A stretch of DNA of 64,000 nucleotides. Source: Desulfatitalea sp. BRH_c12. Its GTDB lineage: Bacteria; Desulfobacterota; Desulfobacteria; Desulfobacterales; Desulfosarcinaceae. Below are positions 1-8,774 of this stretch, one piece after another. The stretch is from assembly GCA_000961655.1 (NCBI GenBank), contig LADR01000086.1, forward strand, positions 1-64,000, written 5' to 3'. Under the pieces are notes generated by a model. That model did not search any database. It saw nothing but the letters and a program-made list of their open reading frames with translations, and was not told the origin of the DNA. A program made the position numbers and the translations under genes. Each line of letters begins with the position of its first letter. Within the stretch, counting starts at the first letter, position 1.

Positions 1-1
1 G

Positions 2-142
2 CAAGTACGACTGTGCGCGCGTTACCGGCATTTTTGGGCCAAAGGCAAAGCCAAACAAGTGATCATAACGATTATCGCCAGAGAGCTGTGTGGATTTATC
101 TGGGCGATCGCCGTAGAAGCTGAAAGTGCGATAACAAACTGA
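2..142 (+). pseudogene. IS110-family transposase, C-terminal end (cut by window edge)
   Basis: Reading frame 2 is open from the window edge to a TGA and gives 46 residues with the pattern RYRHFWAKGKAKQ followed by IIARELCGFIWAI, the usual closing segment of IS110-family recombinases (RuvC-like N-terminal domain plus C-terminal serine domain). Only the tail is visible, so it cannot be said whether the gene upstream is intact; it is marked as partial rather than proven broken. The family is guided by a structured non-coding 'bridge' RNA encoded in one of its non-coding ends, which makes the following 350 bases relevant. Confidence 0.7.
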
Positions 143-490
143 AGACAAATCTATTGTAGCTAATCTATCTCAGATCTAACAGGAGGTGTTTATACGATCA
201 TACGGCATATGATTCCAAGGCAGCCGCAGGGGCGCAACCACGGATAGGAGAATCCTCGACCACCCTAAAAGGATAAGCCCATCCGGGGCCTAACTCCCGT
301 AGGTAGACCTGAGGCAGCTCCGCGACGAAGAAAAGTCATGTCGGTAACCAACCCGCGAATATCAGAATACTCAACCGTCGCTAAAACGGTTCCGCCCCTT
401 CGGGTGCTTTGGAATACATCCACAACAAGGAATCTGGCGTCAATAAACGCTGGGCAGGCGGTCTATTTTTCTCTTGACAACTGTCAACCA
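143..490 (+). mobile_element. IS110-type 3' non-coding region, possible bridge-RNA locus
   Basis: Between the transposase stop and a REP-like palindrome there is no convincing gene, but the stretch is rich in short complementary segments. It ends in an inverted repeat TTGACA-AC-TGTCAA at 474-487, which is a plausible neighbourhood for the right end of the element. An ATG frame at 338-529 is open but looks like nothing known and crosses the element boundary. In IS1111-group members of IS110 the guide RNA is encoded downstream of the transposase; this is family knowledge, and the RNA itself is not demonstrated here. Confidence 0.4.
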
Positions 491-496
491 TATCAG

Positions 497-513
497 GGTG
501 GGCATTGCCCACC
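497..513. repeat. REP-like palindrome beside IS110 end
   Basis: GGTGGGCA-T-TGCCCACC is a perfect 8-bp inverted repeat around one base. It lies between the probable right end of the IS110 element and the tail of a REP-associated tyrosine transposase. This is the arrangement expected if IS110 had targeted a REP sequence next to its transposase gene. Confidence 0.55.
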
Positions 514-521
514 ATTTGTTT

Positions 522-615
522 TATGTTGATCGCGTCTGTGACTGGCCGTATTCAACGTTTCATCGCTATGTTCGCTCCGGTGTCTATCCAATCGCTTGGG
601 CGGGATCAGTGTCAG
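522..615 (+). pseudogene. REP-associated tyrosine transposase (RAYT) remnant
   Basis: The frame reads [20 protein letters not shown] then VYPIAW, the characteristic C-terminal motif of IS200-like REP-associated transposases (DWPYSSFHRYV then a Y-P-x-D-W box). The catalytic HUH and tyrosine region is absent. The upstream sequence switches to the IS110 end and the REP palindrome, so the gene was probably cut by the IS110 insertion. Downstream the similarity fades after the tryptophan box. Only a relic, with no function expected. Confidence 0.6.
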
Positions 616-723
616 AAACCGGCACTCAGTCCATCACCGTAGCGGCTTTATGCAGGCGGGCACCGCTGAATACGGCCTCATCGATGATTTCAAGATAGAG
701 GCACTATATAATGAGGTGTTTAT

Positions 724-950
724 ATGAAAAGAGTACCCAAAATACCAGTGTCGGGTCCTGAGGACCGTTTTATCAAAGGACAGGCTGGACAATTCCCTTG
801 CAATGAGGCAACCGAAAGGGTGATGATCCCATTTAACTCCCGACTGCCGGAGCCTCTCCATTTGAAGCTCCGGTACATCGCGGAAAATACGCCGCTCAGC
901 ATGCACGCTTTTGTATGCAGGCTGTCATGCAGTTGACCGGGAAATAAAGA
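724..950 (+). pseudogene. Small frameshifted gene, possible RHH-like protein
   Basis: An ATG after a GAGG box opens a frame with MIPFNSRLPEPLHLKLRYIA and NTPLSMHAF, which resembles small ribbon-helix-helix-type proteins encoded on mobile elements (segments of the kind LPxxLHxKLKxIA and TPxSM). The visible frame stops at 936. The next frame continues plausibly with AVDREIKRLTG at about 930-958, so a one-base frameshift around 910-920 seems to have broken it. The assignment rests on recalled motif similarity only. Confidence 0.35.
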
Positions 951-1041
951 GACTGACAGGGGACATGATGTTCTGGGCACCGTGGCACCGTTGGAGCACC
1001 GTACATACTCGTTTTCGATGGGCAAGTAATTGAAATTAAAA

Positions 1042-1139
1042 TGGCGGAAGTGCATGGGAATCGAACCCACCCAGGACGGTTTTAGCGCCCTACACCGGAT
1101 TTGAAGTCCGGGAGCCCCACCAGTGAGCTGTCCACTTCC
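1042..1139 (-). tRNA. selC: tRNA-Sec (anticodon TCA)
   Basis: On the minus strand the sequence starts GGAAGTGG, has the anticodon arm CCGGACTTCAAATCCGG with a TCA anticodon, a long variable arm, the T-loop GGTTCGATTCC and an encoded CCA end. At 98 bases it is as long as other bacterial selenocysteine tRNAs, with the extended acceptor stem. It decodes UGA as selenocysteine, so the host makes selenoproteins, as many sulfate reducers do. Its 3' end faces the mobile-element debris at 1-1000, the side on which elements integrate at tRNA genes. Confidence 0.95.
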
Positions 1140-1194
1140 GTGCGAATTTGGGCTATTCTATTCGGACGGAAAAAAATGTCAATAGGAATGAAAA

Positions 1195-2352
1195 ATGGAT
1201 TCGATCAACAGCGATCGTTTGGCTGAGATATTTGCGTCCTTGGTGGCAATTGACAGCGTTTCCAGGGAAGAGGGACGCGTGTGCGAATGGATACGCCGGC
1301 GCCTGGACCTGCTTGGATGCGCAACGTCTATTGATGCGGCCGGTGCGAAAGTGGGCGGCAATTGCGGCAATCTGATCGCCCGCTGGCAGGGCAACCGTCA
1401 GGCGGCGCCGCTGCTGCTTTCGTCCCACATGGACACGGTGGAACCTGGCCGCGGGATCAAAGCGCTTCTTAAGGATGGGGTTTTTACCAGCGCCGGCGAC
1501 ACCATCCTGGGGGCGGACGATAAAAGCGCCATTGCCGTTGTTTTGGAAGTTTTGCAGTGCATTCGCGACGACAATCTGCCATGCGGTCCGCTTGAACTGG
1601 TTTTTACGGTCTGCGAAGAGGTGGGGCTTTTGGGGGCTAAGAATCTTGACTTCAGTCGCTTGCAGGCCACAATGGGGTATGCGCTGGACACACGCAATCC
1701 CGAAGCCATTGTTACGCGGGCGCCTGCGGCCAATCGGCTGATTTTCCACGTGCACGGGCGGGCCGCCCACGCCGGTGCGTCACCGGAAAAAGGCATCAAT
1801 GCCATTTACCTGGCCGGCCAAGCGATCGCGCGCATGACCCTGGGGCGTATCGATGCGGAGACGACTTGCAACATCGGCGTGATCGAAGGCGGGTTGGCGA
1901 CCAACATCGTCCCTGAGCACGTGGTGGTCAGGGGCGAAGCGCGCAGCCACGATCCAGCAAAACTGCGGCAGGTGAGCGCTGCCATGGTGGGGGCTTTCGA
2001 ACAGGTCATCGCCGAAAACAGGGGCGATGGCAGCGATGCGGTGCCGCGCGTGGCGATTGAAGTGGTCGAGGATTTCCCCCGCTTGGCCATCGATGCCGAG
2101 CACAGGATGATTGTCACCGCACGCAAAGCGGCTGCCAATCTGGGCATGCGCATGGACGCGGTCGCTTCGGGAGGCGGATCGGATGCCAACGTGTTTGCGG
2201 AACACGGCATTGCAACCGGCGTTTTAGGAACAGGCATGGAAAATGTGCATACGGTGAATGAAAGCGTTCGTTTGAGCGACATGCTGCGTTCGGCGCGACT
2301 GTTGCTGGAAATCATTCGTCTGCATGCGGAACAAGGGGAGGGCGCGCTTTAA
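1195..2352 (+). CDS. M20-family metallopeptidase (PepT-like)
   Basis: A 385-residue cytoplasmic metallo-aminopeptidase of the M20 (peptidase T/ArgE/DapE) family that removes residues from short peptides using a two-zinc centre. Visible family motifs are LLSSHMDTVEPG (His-x-Asp metal and base motif, about residue 80), LGADDKSAIAVVLE (bridging Asp), VCEEVGLLGAKNL (catalytic Glu pair), GYALDTR, a dimerisation-domain segment around the sequence HGRAAHAG, and GGGSDANVF near the C-terminus. The start has the weak box AATAGGAATG. Its stop overlaps the ATG of larC (TAATG), so the two are co-transcribed. Substrate range (tripeptides or other acyl-amino acids) cannot be read from sequence. Confidence 0.85.
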   Translation: MDSINSDRLAEIFASLVAIDSVSREEGRVCEWIRRRLDLLGCATSIDAAGAKVGGNCGNLIARWQGNRQAAPLLLSSHMDTVEPGRGIKALLKDGVFTSAGDTILGADDKSAIAVVLEVLQCIRDDNLPCGPLELVFTVCEEVGLLGAKNLDFSRLQATMGYALDTRNPEAIVTRAPAANRLIFHVHGRAAHAGASPEKGINAIYLAGQAIARMTLGRIDAETTCNIGVIEGGLATNIVPEHVVVRGEARSHDPAKLRQVSAAMVGAFEQVIAENRGDGSDAVPRVAIEVVEDFPRLAIDAEHRMIVTARKAAANLGMRMDAVASGGGSDANVFAEHGIATGVLGTGMENVHTVNESVRLSDMLRSARLLLEIIRLHAEQGEGAL

Positions 2353-3536
2353 TGAGGTTGGCCTATTTTGATTGTTTTTCGGGGATCAGCGGCGACATGA
2401 CTTTGGGGGCGCTGATACATCTGGGCGTGCCGGTGGCGTGGCTGGCGCAAACCATTGCGCAACTGCCTCTGGAGGGGTTCGATTTGACGGCCCGCAGCGT
2501 CTGGTACAACGGCATCGCGGCCACGCGGATCGGGGTGGAGATTGAGGAAACCCATCATCATCGGACCTTCGCGCACATTCAGGCCATGATCGAAAAAAGT
2601 CGCTTGTCTCACAGGGTCAAGGGAGCCAGCTTGGCCGTGTTTGACCGTCTCGCAACGGCTGAGGCCGTTATCCATGGCTGCCCCAAAGCGTCAGTCCATT
2701 TTCATGAGGTCGGGGCCATCGATGCGATCGTGGACATTGTGGGCGTCTGCCTGGGACTCGAGTATCTGGCGGTTGACCATATTTTATCTTCGCCCCTGCC
2801 ATTGGGGGGCGGGTTTGTCACCTGCGCGCACGGCGTGCTGCCGGTACCTGCGCCTGCCGTTCTGGAGATCCTCAAAGGCGTTCCGGTGTACGGTGGCGAT
2901 GCATCCATAGGGGAATTGGTCACGCCGACGGGCGCCGCGCTGCTGACCGGTTTGGATGCGGAATTCAAGGCCATGCCGCAGATGCGGATCGATCGCATCG
3001 GGTATGGCGCCGGGTCGCGCGAAGTAGCCGATCGGCCCAATCTGTTGCGGGTGGCGATCGGAGAGCCGTTGCACTGTGCGATTGAGGCCGCGGAACAGTT
3101 GGTGCTCGTGGAAACCTGCATCGACGACATGAATCCGGAGATTTTCAGCTACCTTATGGAGAGGCTTTTCGAGGACGGTGCCCTGGATGTCTATTGGGTG
3201 CCGGTGCAGATGAAAAAAAATCGTCCCGGAACGTTGGTGAATGTCTTGTGTACGCCCGAGCGGCGCATGGCGGTCGTATCGCGTATTTTGACCGAAACCA
3301 CTAGCTTGGGCGTGCGCTACCACGATGTGTATCGCAACACACTGGTCCGCGAAGCCGTGAAGATGCAGACGGTGTTCGGTGCGATCCAGATGAAGAAAGT
3401 GTCAGCCTCCAATGGGCAAGCGCGTTTAGTCCCGGAATACGAGGAGTGCCGCCGGATCGCACGCGAGCGCAATATCCCGCTGCGCCAGGTGTACGATACG
3501 ATCCTGCGCTCAGTGGCACTTGCCGAACAATCGTAA
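2352..3536 (+). CDS. larC: Nickel pincer cofactor biosynthesis protein LarC
   Basis: 394 residues beginning MRLAYFDCFSGISGDM, the signature of the LarC (formerly DUF111) family. It also carries a histidine cluster ETHHHRTF near residue 70, FHEVGAIDAIVDIVG, and LVETCIDDMNPE before the C-terminal domain. LarC inserts nickel in a CTP-dependent reaction to finish the nickel-pincer nucleotide used by lactate racemase and related LarA-type racemases. In Lactobacillus the gene is split into larC1/larC2 by a programmed frameshift; here it is a single frame. larA, larB and larE are not in the window, so the target enzyme is unknown. Confidence 0.92.
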   Translation: MRLAYFDCFSGISGDMTLGALIHLGVPVAWLAQTIAQLPLEGFDLTARSVWYNGIAATRIGVEIEETHHHRTFAHIQAMIEKSRLSHRVKGASLAVFDRLATAEAVIHGCPKASVHFHEVGAIDAIVDIVGVCLGLEYLAVDHILSSPLPLGGGFVTCAHGVLPVPAPAVLEILKGVPVYGGDASIGELVTPTGAALLTGLDAEFKAMPQMRIDRIGYGAGSREVADRPNLLRVAIGEPLHCAIEAAEQLVLVETCIDDMNPEIFSYLMERLFEDGALDVYWVPVQMKKNRPGTLVNVLCTPERRMAVVSRILTETTSLGVRYHDVYRNTLVREAVKMQTVFGAIQMKKVSASNGQARLVPEYEECRRIARERNIPLRQVYDTILRSVALAEQS

Positions 3537-3541
3537 GCCGT

Positions 3542-3568
3542 TGGGCTTGTCCAGCCCATCGATTTTTT
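3542..3568 (+). terminator. Possible rho-independent terminator after larC
   Basis: TGGGCT-TGTCC-AGCCCA forms a 6-bp stem followed after four bases by six T's, directly downstream of the larC stop. A second palindrome, GGCAGTGG-A-CCACTGCC (3579-3595), follows but has no T-run. Confidence 0.45.
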
Positions 3569-3649
3569 AGCATAATGTGGCAGTGGACCACTGCCGCAGC
3601 GTCTTAACTACGCCTTGACAAAAACAGCGACCGATTATAGAAGCAGGCA

Positions 3650-4129
3650 ATGATTCTCAAGCGGGCCATGATTTTTCGCCATCACGCTGCACTGTTTTTG
3701 GCTACGGGGTGCTATGTCGGTCGTTTTCCCGTGGCGCCCGGTACGCTGGGATCATTGATGGGCTTGCCGATAGCGTACGCTCTGGCACAAATGCATTGGT
3801 CGGCGGCCGTTCTGGTGTGCCTGGGACTGGTCGGAACTGCCGTGTGGGTCGCGGAAGCCGCGGAGCACGAACTGGCCTGCAAGGATCCCGGCTGCATTAT
3901 CATCGATGAAATCGCGGGAATGACCATTACGCTGCTGGCCATTCCGATGAGCACCGGCACCTGCGTTGCCGGTTTTATTTTGTTCAGAATCCTGGACATT
4001 TGCAAGCCGCCGCCCATCCGGCAAATAGAGTGCCGCCTGGCCGGGGGGTGGGGAATCGTCATGGATGATGTCGCGGCAGCTGTCATGGCCAACATTGCGC
4101 TGCGCATTGGACTCTATTTGATCTACTAG
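3650..4129 (+). CDS. pgpA: Phosphatidylglycerophosphatase A
   Basis: 159 residues with several hydrophobic segments. It has the motif GRFPVAPGTLGSLMGLP near the N-terminus, IIIDEIAGM (about 84-92) and a late VMDDVAAAV, all typical of PgpA. The enzyme dephosphorylates phosphatidylglycerophosphate to phosphatidylglycerol in the inner membrane. The length matches the family. It precedes lepB on the same strand by a short gap and could share its transcript; no strong promoter was identified. Confidence 0.9.
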   Translation: MILKRAMIFRHHAALFLATGCYVGRFPVAPGTLGSLMGLPIAYALAQMHWSAAVLVCLGLVGTAVWVAEAAEHELACKDPGCIIIDEIAGMTITLLAIPMSTGTCVAGFILFRILDICKPPPIRQIECRLAGGWGIVMDDVAAAVMANIALRIGLYLIY

Positions 4130-4223
4130 CCCATCGGTCGCCGAGTCGCGTTCGCTTTTGATTCAGAGGGCTGCGGTATATCGTTCGGTCCATTTATTTC
4201 TCAGGCCAAAGAGGTTGAGTGTT

Positions 4224-4859
4224 TTGGAAATTAACAAGGCGCAAAAGTCCCGACCCGCCAAGGGGAAAGTTCGCGAAAATGTCGAAGCCCTTCTCATTGC
4301 CATTATTTTGGCGCTGTTTATCCGTACCTTCGTGGTGCAGGCCTTTAAAATCCCCTCCGGTTCCATGCAGGATACGCTGCTGATCGGTGATTACATCCTT
4401 GTCAACAAGTTCATCTACGGGGTGAAGGTGCCTTTTTCGAACATCACCGCCATACCGGTCAAAGATCCCAAGCGGGGCGATGTCGTCGTTTTCAAATATC
4501 CGGAAGACCCTGACAAGGATTTCATCAAACGCGTGGTCGGCGTTGGTGGCGACACTATTCGTATCCAGAACAAACAAGTCTTCGTCAACGATGCCTTGCA
4601 AGAGGATGCGTTTGCGATGCATGTCGATCCGCGTATGTTTCCGCATGGATTTCAGCCGCGTGACAACTTCGGACCGATCACGGTGCCTGAGGGTAAGCTG
4701 TTTGTCATGGGAGACAATCGCGATGAAAGCAACGATAGCCGATTCTGGGGATTCGTGGACGTCTCCGCCGTGCGGGGCAAGGCCTTTATGATCTATTGGT
4801 CTTGGGACAGAGAAGATTTCAATGTGCGCTGGAATCGGCTCGGAGATATTATCCGCTGA
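4224..4859 (+). CDS. lepB: Signal peptidase I
   Basis: Type I signal peptidase: an N-terminal membrane segment (VEALLIAIILALFIRTFVV) precedes the periplasmic catalytic domain. The nucleophile is Ser47 in PSGSMQDT and the general base is Lys102 in FIKRVVGVGG, followed by the GDNRDESNDSR box. It cleaves signal peptides of exported proteins. I place the start at a TTG with AAGAGG nine bases upstream. The frame can be extended upstream to 4158 (also TTG), but that stretch looks non-coding. About 211 residues from this start, normal for the short form of the family. Confidence 0.9.
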   Translation: MEINKAQKSRPAKGKVRENVEALLIAIILALFIRTFVVQAFKIPSGSMQDTLLIGDYILVNKFIYGVKVPFSNITAIPVKDPKRGDVVVFKYPEDPDKDFIKRVVGVGGDTIRIQNKQVFVNDALQEDAFAMHVDPRMFPHGFQPRDNFGPITVPEGKLFVMGDNRDESNDSRFWGFVDVSAVRGKAFMIYWSWDREDFNVRWNRLGDIIR

Positions 4860-5042
4860 GTGCCTGGGTATGGCGCCCGATTTGCAAGGGTGCTTATACC
4901 TTTCTGTACAGAGTCATTTGCTTGACAGGTAATCTGCGCGTGTTCGTTGGACAACGTGGACGACTTGAACGCTATGGACACAGCAGCCGGTCCATGGCAT
5001 CCATATCGTGCATGGCATCCCCTCTCTGGGTGAAGGTGTAGA

Positions 5043-5981
5043 ATGCCGTTTGACAAGAAAGATATTCTCGATATCGCCTCTTTGTCGGTGGAAGATATCC
5101 AACTGATTCTGGATACCGCCGAGAGCATGCGTGAAATCTCCGAACGGCCGATCAAGAAGGTGCCGGCCTTGCGAGGCAAAACGGTCGTGCTGTTTTTTTA
5201 TGAACCGAGCACGCGCACCCGCTTGTCCTTCGATCTGGCCGCCAAACGGCTCAGCGCAGACAGTGTGGCCATCTCAGCGGACATGAGCAGCCTGGTCAAA
5301 GGCGAAACCTTGCTCGACACGGCCCGCAACATCGAAGCCATGCGGCCGGACGTGGTGGTGTTGCGCCATGCGTATTCCGGGGCGCCGCAGTTCTTGGCCG
5401 GACGCCTGAAGGCCTCGGTGATCAATGCCGGCGACGGCACCCACGCCCATCCGAGCCAGGCTCTGCTCGACATGCTCACGGTACGCCGGAAAAAAGGCAC
5501 GCTGCAGGGGCTGAAGATCGCGATTGTCGGCGATATCGCCCACAGCCGCGTGGCGCGCTCCAACTGCGTGGGGTTTACCAAAATGGGCGCGCAAGTGGTT
5601 ATGGCGGGACCGCCCACCATGATCCCCAAAGGCATCGAAACCCTGGGCGCCACGGTCGCACCTTCCATCGAAGACGCCATGTCGGATGCCGATGTGATCA
5701 TGATGTTGCGCATTCAAAAAGAGCGCCTGAAAAAGTTCAGCATGTCCACGGAACGCGAGTATGCGCGCCATTTCGGCCTGAACCGCCAGAGGGTGGCGCT
5801 GGCCCGCCAGGATGTGGTGATCATGCATCCCGGTCCGATCAACCGCGGGGTGGAGATTGCCCCTGATGTGGCCGACGGGCCGCATTCGATTATTCTGGAT
5901 CAGGTGACCAACGGCGTGGCCGTGCGCATGGCCCTGCTGTATCTGGTTCTGGGAGGAGGCCGCCATGCAGATACTGATTAG
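5043..5981 (+). CDS. pyrB: Aspartate carbamoyltransferase, catalytic subunit
   Basis: Condenses carbamoyl phosphate with aspartate in the committed step of pyrimidine synthesis. The 312-residue protein shows the carbamoyl-phosphate motif [10 protein letters not shown] (54-63), [10 protein letters not shown] for the second half of the active site, and [12 protein letters not shown] at the domain junction. No pyrI regulatory subunit is adjacent, so it is likely the class that works as a trimer or together with dihydroorotase. It overlaps pyrC by 17 bases, implying translational coupling and possibly a PyrB-PyrC complex. Confidence 0.95.
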   Translation: MPFDKKDILDIASLSVEDIQLILDTAESMREISERPIKKVPALRGKTVVLFFYEPSTRTRLSFDLAAKRLSADSVAISADMSSLVKGETLLDTARNIEAMRPDVVVLRHAYSGAPQFLAGRLKASVINAGDGTHAHPSQALLDMLTVRRKKGTLQGLKIAIVGDIAHSRVARSNCVGFTKMGAQVVMAGPPTMIPKGIETLGATVAPSIEDAMSDADVIMMLRIQKERLKKFSMSTEREYARHFGLNRQRVALARQDVVIMHPGPINRGVEIAPDVADGPHSIILDQVTNGVAVRMALLYLVLGGGRHADTD

Positions 5982-7248
5982 AAACGCGCGCATCATCGAT
6001 CCGGGCCATCCGGACGGCCCCGGCGATGTGCTGATCGTCGATGGCCGCATCGCGGCAGTCGAAGCGGCCGGTACATTGGCGGCTGATGGCGCCGAGCGGC
6101 AGGTTGTCGAGGCGCAAGGCCTATGGCTGACGCCTGGGTTGATCGATCTGCACGTGCATTTCCGCGAACCGGGGCAAGAGTATAAAGAGACTATCCTGAC
6201 CGGCAGCCAGGCTGCGGCCGCCGGCGGTTTCACGGCCGTGTGCACGATGCCCAACACCGACCCGGTCAACGATGATCCGGCCATTACCGCCCTGATTTTG
6301 CGGCAGGCCGCGGCCGCCGGCCTGGTCCGCGTCTATCCTGTGGCCGCCATCAGCAAGGGGCTCAAGGGCGAACAGCTGTGCGAGTTCGGCGAGTTGAAGG
6401 CCGCGGGCGCCGTGGCTGTCAGCGACGATGGCCGGCCGGTGATGAATGGCCAACTGATGCGCCGCGCGCTGGAATATGCGTCCGGGTTCGCGCTGCGGGT
6501 CATCTCGCACTGCGAGGATCTGCACCTGGCCGAGAGCGGCGCCATGAATGAGGGTGCCGTGGCCACGCGCATGGGGCTGTCCGGCATTCCGAACGCGGCC
6601 GAAAGCGTTATGGTCATGCGTGACATCGCCCTGGCGGCCCTGACCGGCGTTTCCGTGCACATCGCCCATGTCAGCGCGGCCGAATCGGTCGCGGCCATTC
6701 GGCGCGCCAAGGCCGACGGCATCAACGTCACGGCCGAAACAGCCCCGCACTACTTCACCCTGACCGAGGCGGCCGTGGAAGGGTACGACACGCATGCCAA
6801 GATGAACCCGCCGCTGCGTTCGGAAGCCGATCGGCAGGCCATCCGCCAAGGGTTGGCCGACGGCACCCTGGATGCCATTGCCACCGACCACGCCCCGCAC
6901 GCCGTATCGGAAAAAGAGGTCGAATTCGATCGCGCCGCCAACGGCATCATCGGCCTGGAGACCTCGCTGCCGCTCGGTTTGAAGCTGGTCGCCGAGGGTG
7001 TGCTGACGATCGAGACGCTGATCGAACGCATGGCCATTGCGCCGGCGCGCATATTGGGCTTGGAAGCCGGCGTGCGGGTCGGGCTGCCGGCCGATGTGAC
7101 CCTGATCGATCCCAACAAGGAATTTACCGTGCGCGCCGCAGCCATGCAGTCCAAAAGCCGCAACACCCCCTTTGACGGCTGGACACTCAAAGGCAAAGCG
7201 GTCATGACTATTATGGATGGCCGCATCGTGTACCGAGACCAGGGATGA
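5965..7248 (+). CDS. pyrC: Dihydroorotase (class I)
   Basis: A 427-residue zinc amidohydrolase that interconverts carbamoyl aspartate and dihydroorotate. The metal motif [10 protein letters not shown] is at 61-70. Further signature segments are [11 protein letters not shown]-like [11 protein letters not shown], the histidines in VISHCED and HIAHVSA, and ATDHAPH with the catalytic Asp. Length and motifs fit the catalytically active class I enzyme, unlike the inactive PyrC-like partners (PyrX) of some bacteria. The start codon has GGGAGGAGG-like sequence just upstream inside pyrB. Confidence 0.95.
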   Translation: MQILIRNARIIDPGHPDGPGDVLIVDGRIAAVEAAGTLAADGAERQVVEAQGLWLTPGLIDLHVHFREPGQEYKETILTGSQAAAAGGFTAVCTMPNTDPVNDDPAITALILRQAAAAGLVRVYPVAAISKGLKGEQLCEFGELKAAGAVAVSDDGRPVMNGQLMRRALEYASGFALRVISHCEDLHLAESGAMNEGAVATRMGLSGIPNAAESVMVMRDIALAALTGVSVHIAHVSAAESVAAIRRAKADGINVTAETAPHYFTLTEAAVEGYDTHAKMNPPLRSEADRQAIRQGLADGTLDAIATDHAPHAVSEKEVEFDRAANGIIGLETSLPLGLKLVAEGVLTIETLIERMAIAPARILGLEAGVRVGLPADVTLIDPNKEFTVRAAAMQSKSRNTPFDGWTLKGKAVMTIMDGRIVYRDQG

Positions 7249-7329
7249 TGGCATCGCGCTTTCTCCCGCGTTGCGTTCCTGGGCTCGGCGGGCAACGAAA
7301 TTCTAACCCCATTGGAATGTAGATCAGTT

Positions 7330-8724
7330 ATGCCGGCTCACCTTCTTATTGTCGATGACGAACGAAGCATGCGTGAGCTGCTCGATTACATGCTCACCCG
7401 CGAAGGCTACACCGTTTCGCTGGCTGAAAACGGCCGCAAAGCCGTCAGCTTGATCCAAACCACCGATTACGATCTGATTCTCAGTGACATCAAGCTGGGT
7501 GACTTGACCGGTCTGGATGTGCTGCGCGCGGCCAAGCAAAAAAATCCGCACAGCGTCGTCATCATGATTTCGGCCTTCGCCAGCACCGAAACAGCCGTCG
7601 AAGCCATGAACGAAGGCGCCTACGACTACGTTCCCAAGCCCTTCGACAACGACGAGCTCAAAGAGACCATCGCCCACGCCCTCGAGCGCAAGAGTCTGGA
7701 AACCGAACGCCAGGTCATCGAAGACCAACTCAAAAGCACGGTCCACTTCGACAAAATCGTGGGCAGCAGCCCGCGCATGCAGCACATCTATCAGATGGTG
7801 CGCCAGGTGGCCAAAACGCGCACCAACGTGCTGATCACGGGCGAAAGCGGCACCGGCAAGGAACTCATCGCCCGCGCCATCCACGACGACAGCGAACGCG
7901 CCGGCCAGGCCTTTATACCGGTCAACTGCGGCGGTATTCCAGAGACCCTGGTCGAAAGCGAATTCTTCGGTCACAAAAAAGGCGCCTTCACCGGCGCCAC
8001 GCAGGACAAGCAGGGCCTGCTGGAAGCCGCCCACGGCGGCACGCTCTTCCTGGACGAAGTCGGGGAATTGAGCGTGCCCATGCAGGTCAAGCTGCTGCGT
8101 GCCGTGCAGGAAAGAGTCTTTCGAATGGTCGGCGGCACCCGCGACGTCAGCGTGGACATCCGCATCATCTCGGCCACCAACAAACATCTCGAAGATGAAG
8201 TGATCGCCGGCCGTTTCCGCGAAGATCTCTTCTATCGGCTCAACGTCATCGAAATCAAAGTACCCCCGCTGCGCGAGCGCAAAGGCGACCTGAAGGTTCT
8301 CGCCCAGCATTTTCTCGATAAATACAGCAAGGAGATGGGCAAAGGGGTCTCCAAAATATCCTCCTACGCCATCGACATGCTCAAAAAGTACGACTTTCCC
8401 GGCAACGTGCGCGAGCTCGAAAACCTGATCGAGCGCTCCGTAGCCCTGTCCAGCACCAACATCCTGCTCCCCGACAGCCTGGCCATGTCCATCCACAAGC
8501 GCCGCTGGATCGAAGGCGTCAAAAACAAACGCTTCGACGTCGACGAAGTGGCCCAGGGCGTCGCCCTCGACAACATCCTGGCCGAAATCGAAAGCGCCTA
8601 CCTTAAAAAAGCCCTCGAATGCACCGGCGGCAACAAAAACAAAGCCGCCGAACTGCTCGGCATCACCTTCCGGTCGTTTCGGTATCGGGTGGATAAGCTG
8701 AATATTGAGGAAGGTCCTGGATAG
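7330..8724 (+). CDS. Sigma-54-dependent response regulator, PilR-like
   Basis: An NtrC-family activator: receiver domain with acidic pocket and phospho-acceptor Asp53 (LSDIKLGD) and Lys in YVPKPFD; AAA+ domain with Walker A GESGTGKE, the sigma-54 contact loop GAFTGA, and the sequence [12 protein letters not shown]; and a C-terminal Fis-type helix-turn-helix ([19 protein letters not shown]). The GRKAVSLI...SDIKLGD receiver and the position 12 kb upstream of a pilin gene with a sigma-54 promoter point to PilR. No histidine kinase gene is adjacent; the partner PilS must be elsewhere. The start is ATG at 7330; an upstream in-frame ATG at 7312 adds six non-conserved residues. Confidence 0.85.
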   Translation: MPAHLLIVDDERSMRELLDYMLTREGYTVSLAENGRKAVSLIQTTDYDLILSDIKLGDLTGLDVLRAAKQKNPHSVVIMISAFASTETAVEAMNEGAYDYVPKPFDNDELKETIAHALERKSLETERQVIEDQLKSTVHFDKIVGSSPRMQHIYQMVRQVAKTRTNVLITGESGTGKELIARAIHDDSERAGQAFIPVNCGGIPETLVESEFFGHKKGAFTGATQDKQGLLEAAHGGTLFLDEVGELSVPMQVKLLRAVQERVFRMVGGTRDVSVDIRIISATNKHLEDEVIAGRFREDLFYRLNVIEIKVPPLRERKGDLKVLAQHFLDKYSKEMGKGVSKISSYAIDMLKKYDFPGNVRELENLIERSVALSSTNILLPDSLAMSIHKRRWIEGVKNKRFDVDEVAQGVALDNILAEIESAYLKKALECTGGNKNKAAELLGITFRSFRYRVDKLNIEEGPG

Positions 8725-8774
8725 GGGTAAATTGCTTTTCCTCCTAAAGTTTTTTCAGTAATGACCGATATTGT

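Noticed and set aside
338-529. Open frame after the IS110 transposase end
   Set aside because: It crosses the probable IS boundary and the REP palindrome, has no ribosome binding site and no recognised similarity; treated as non-coding.
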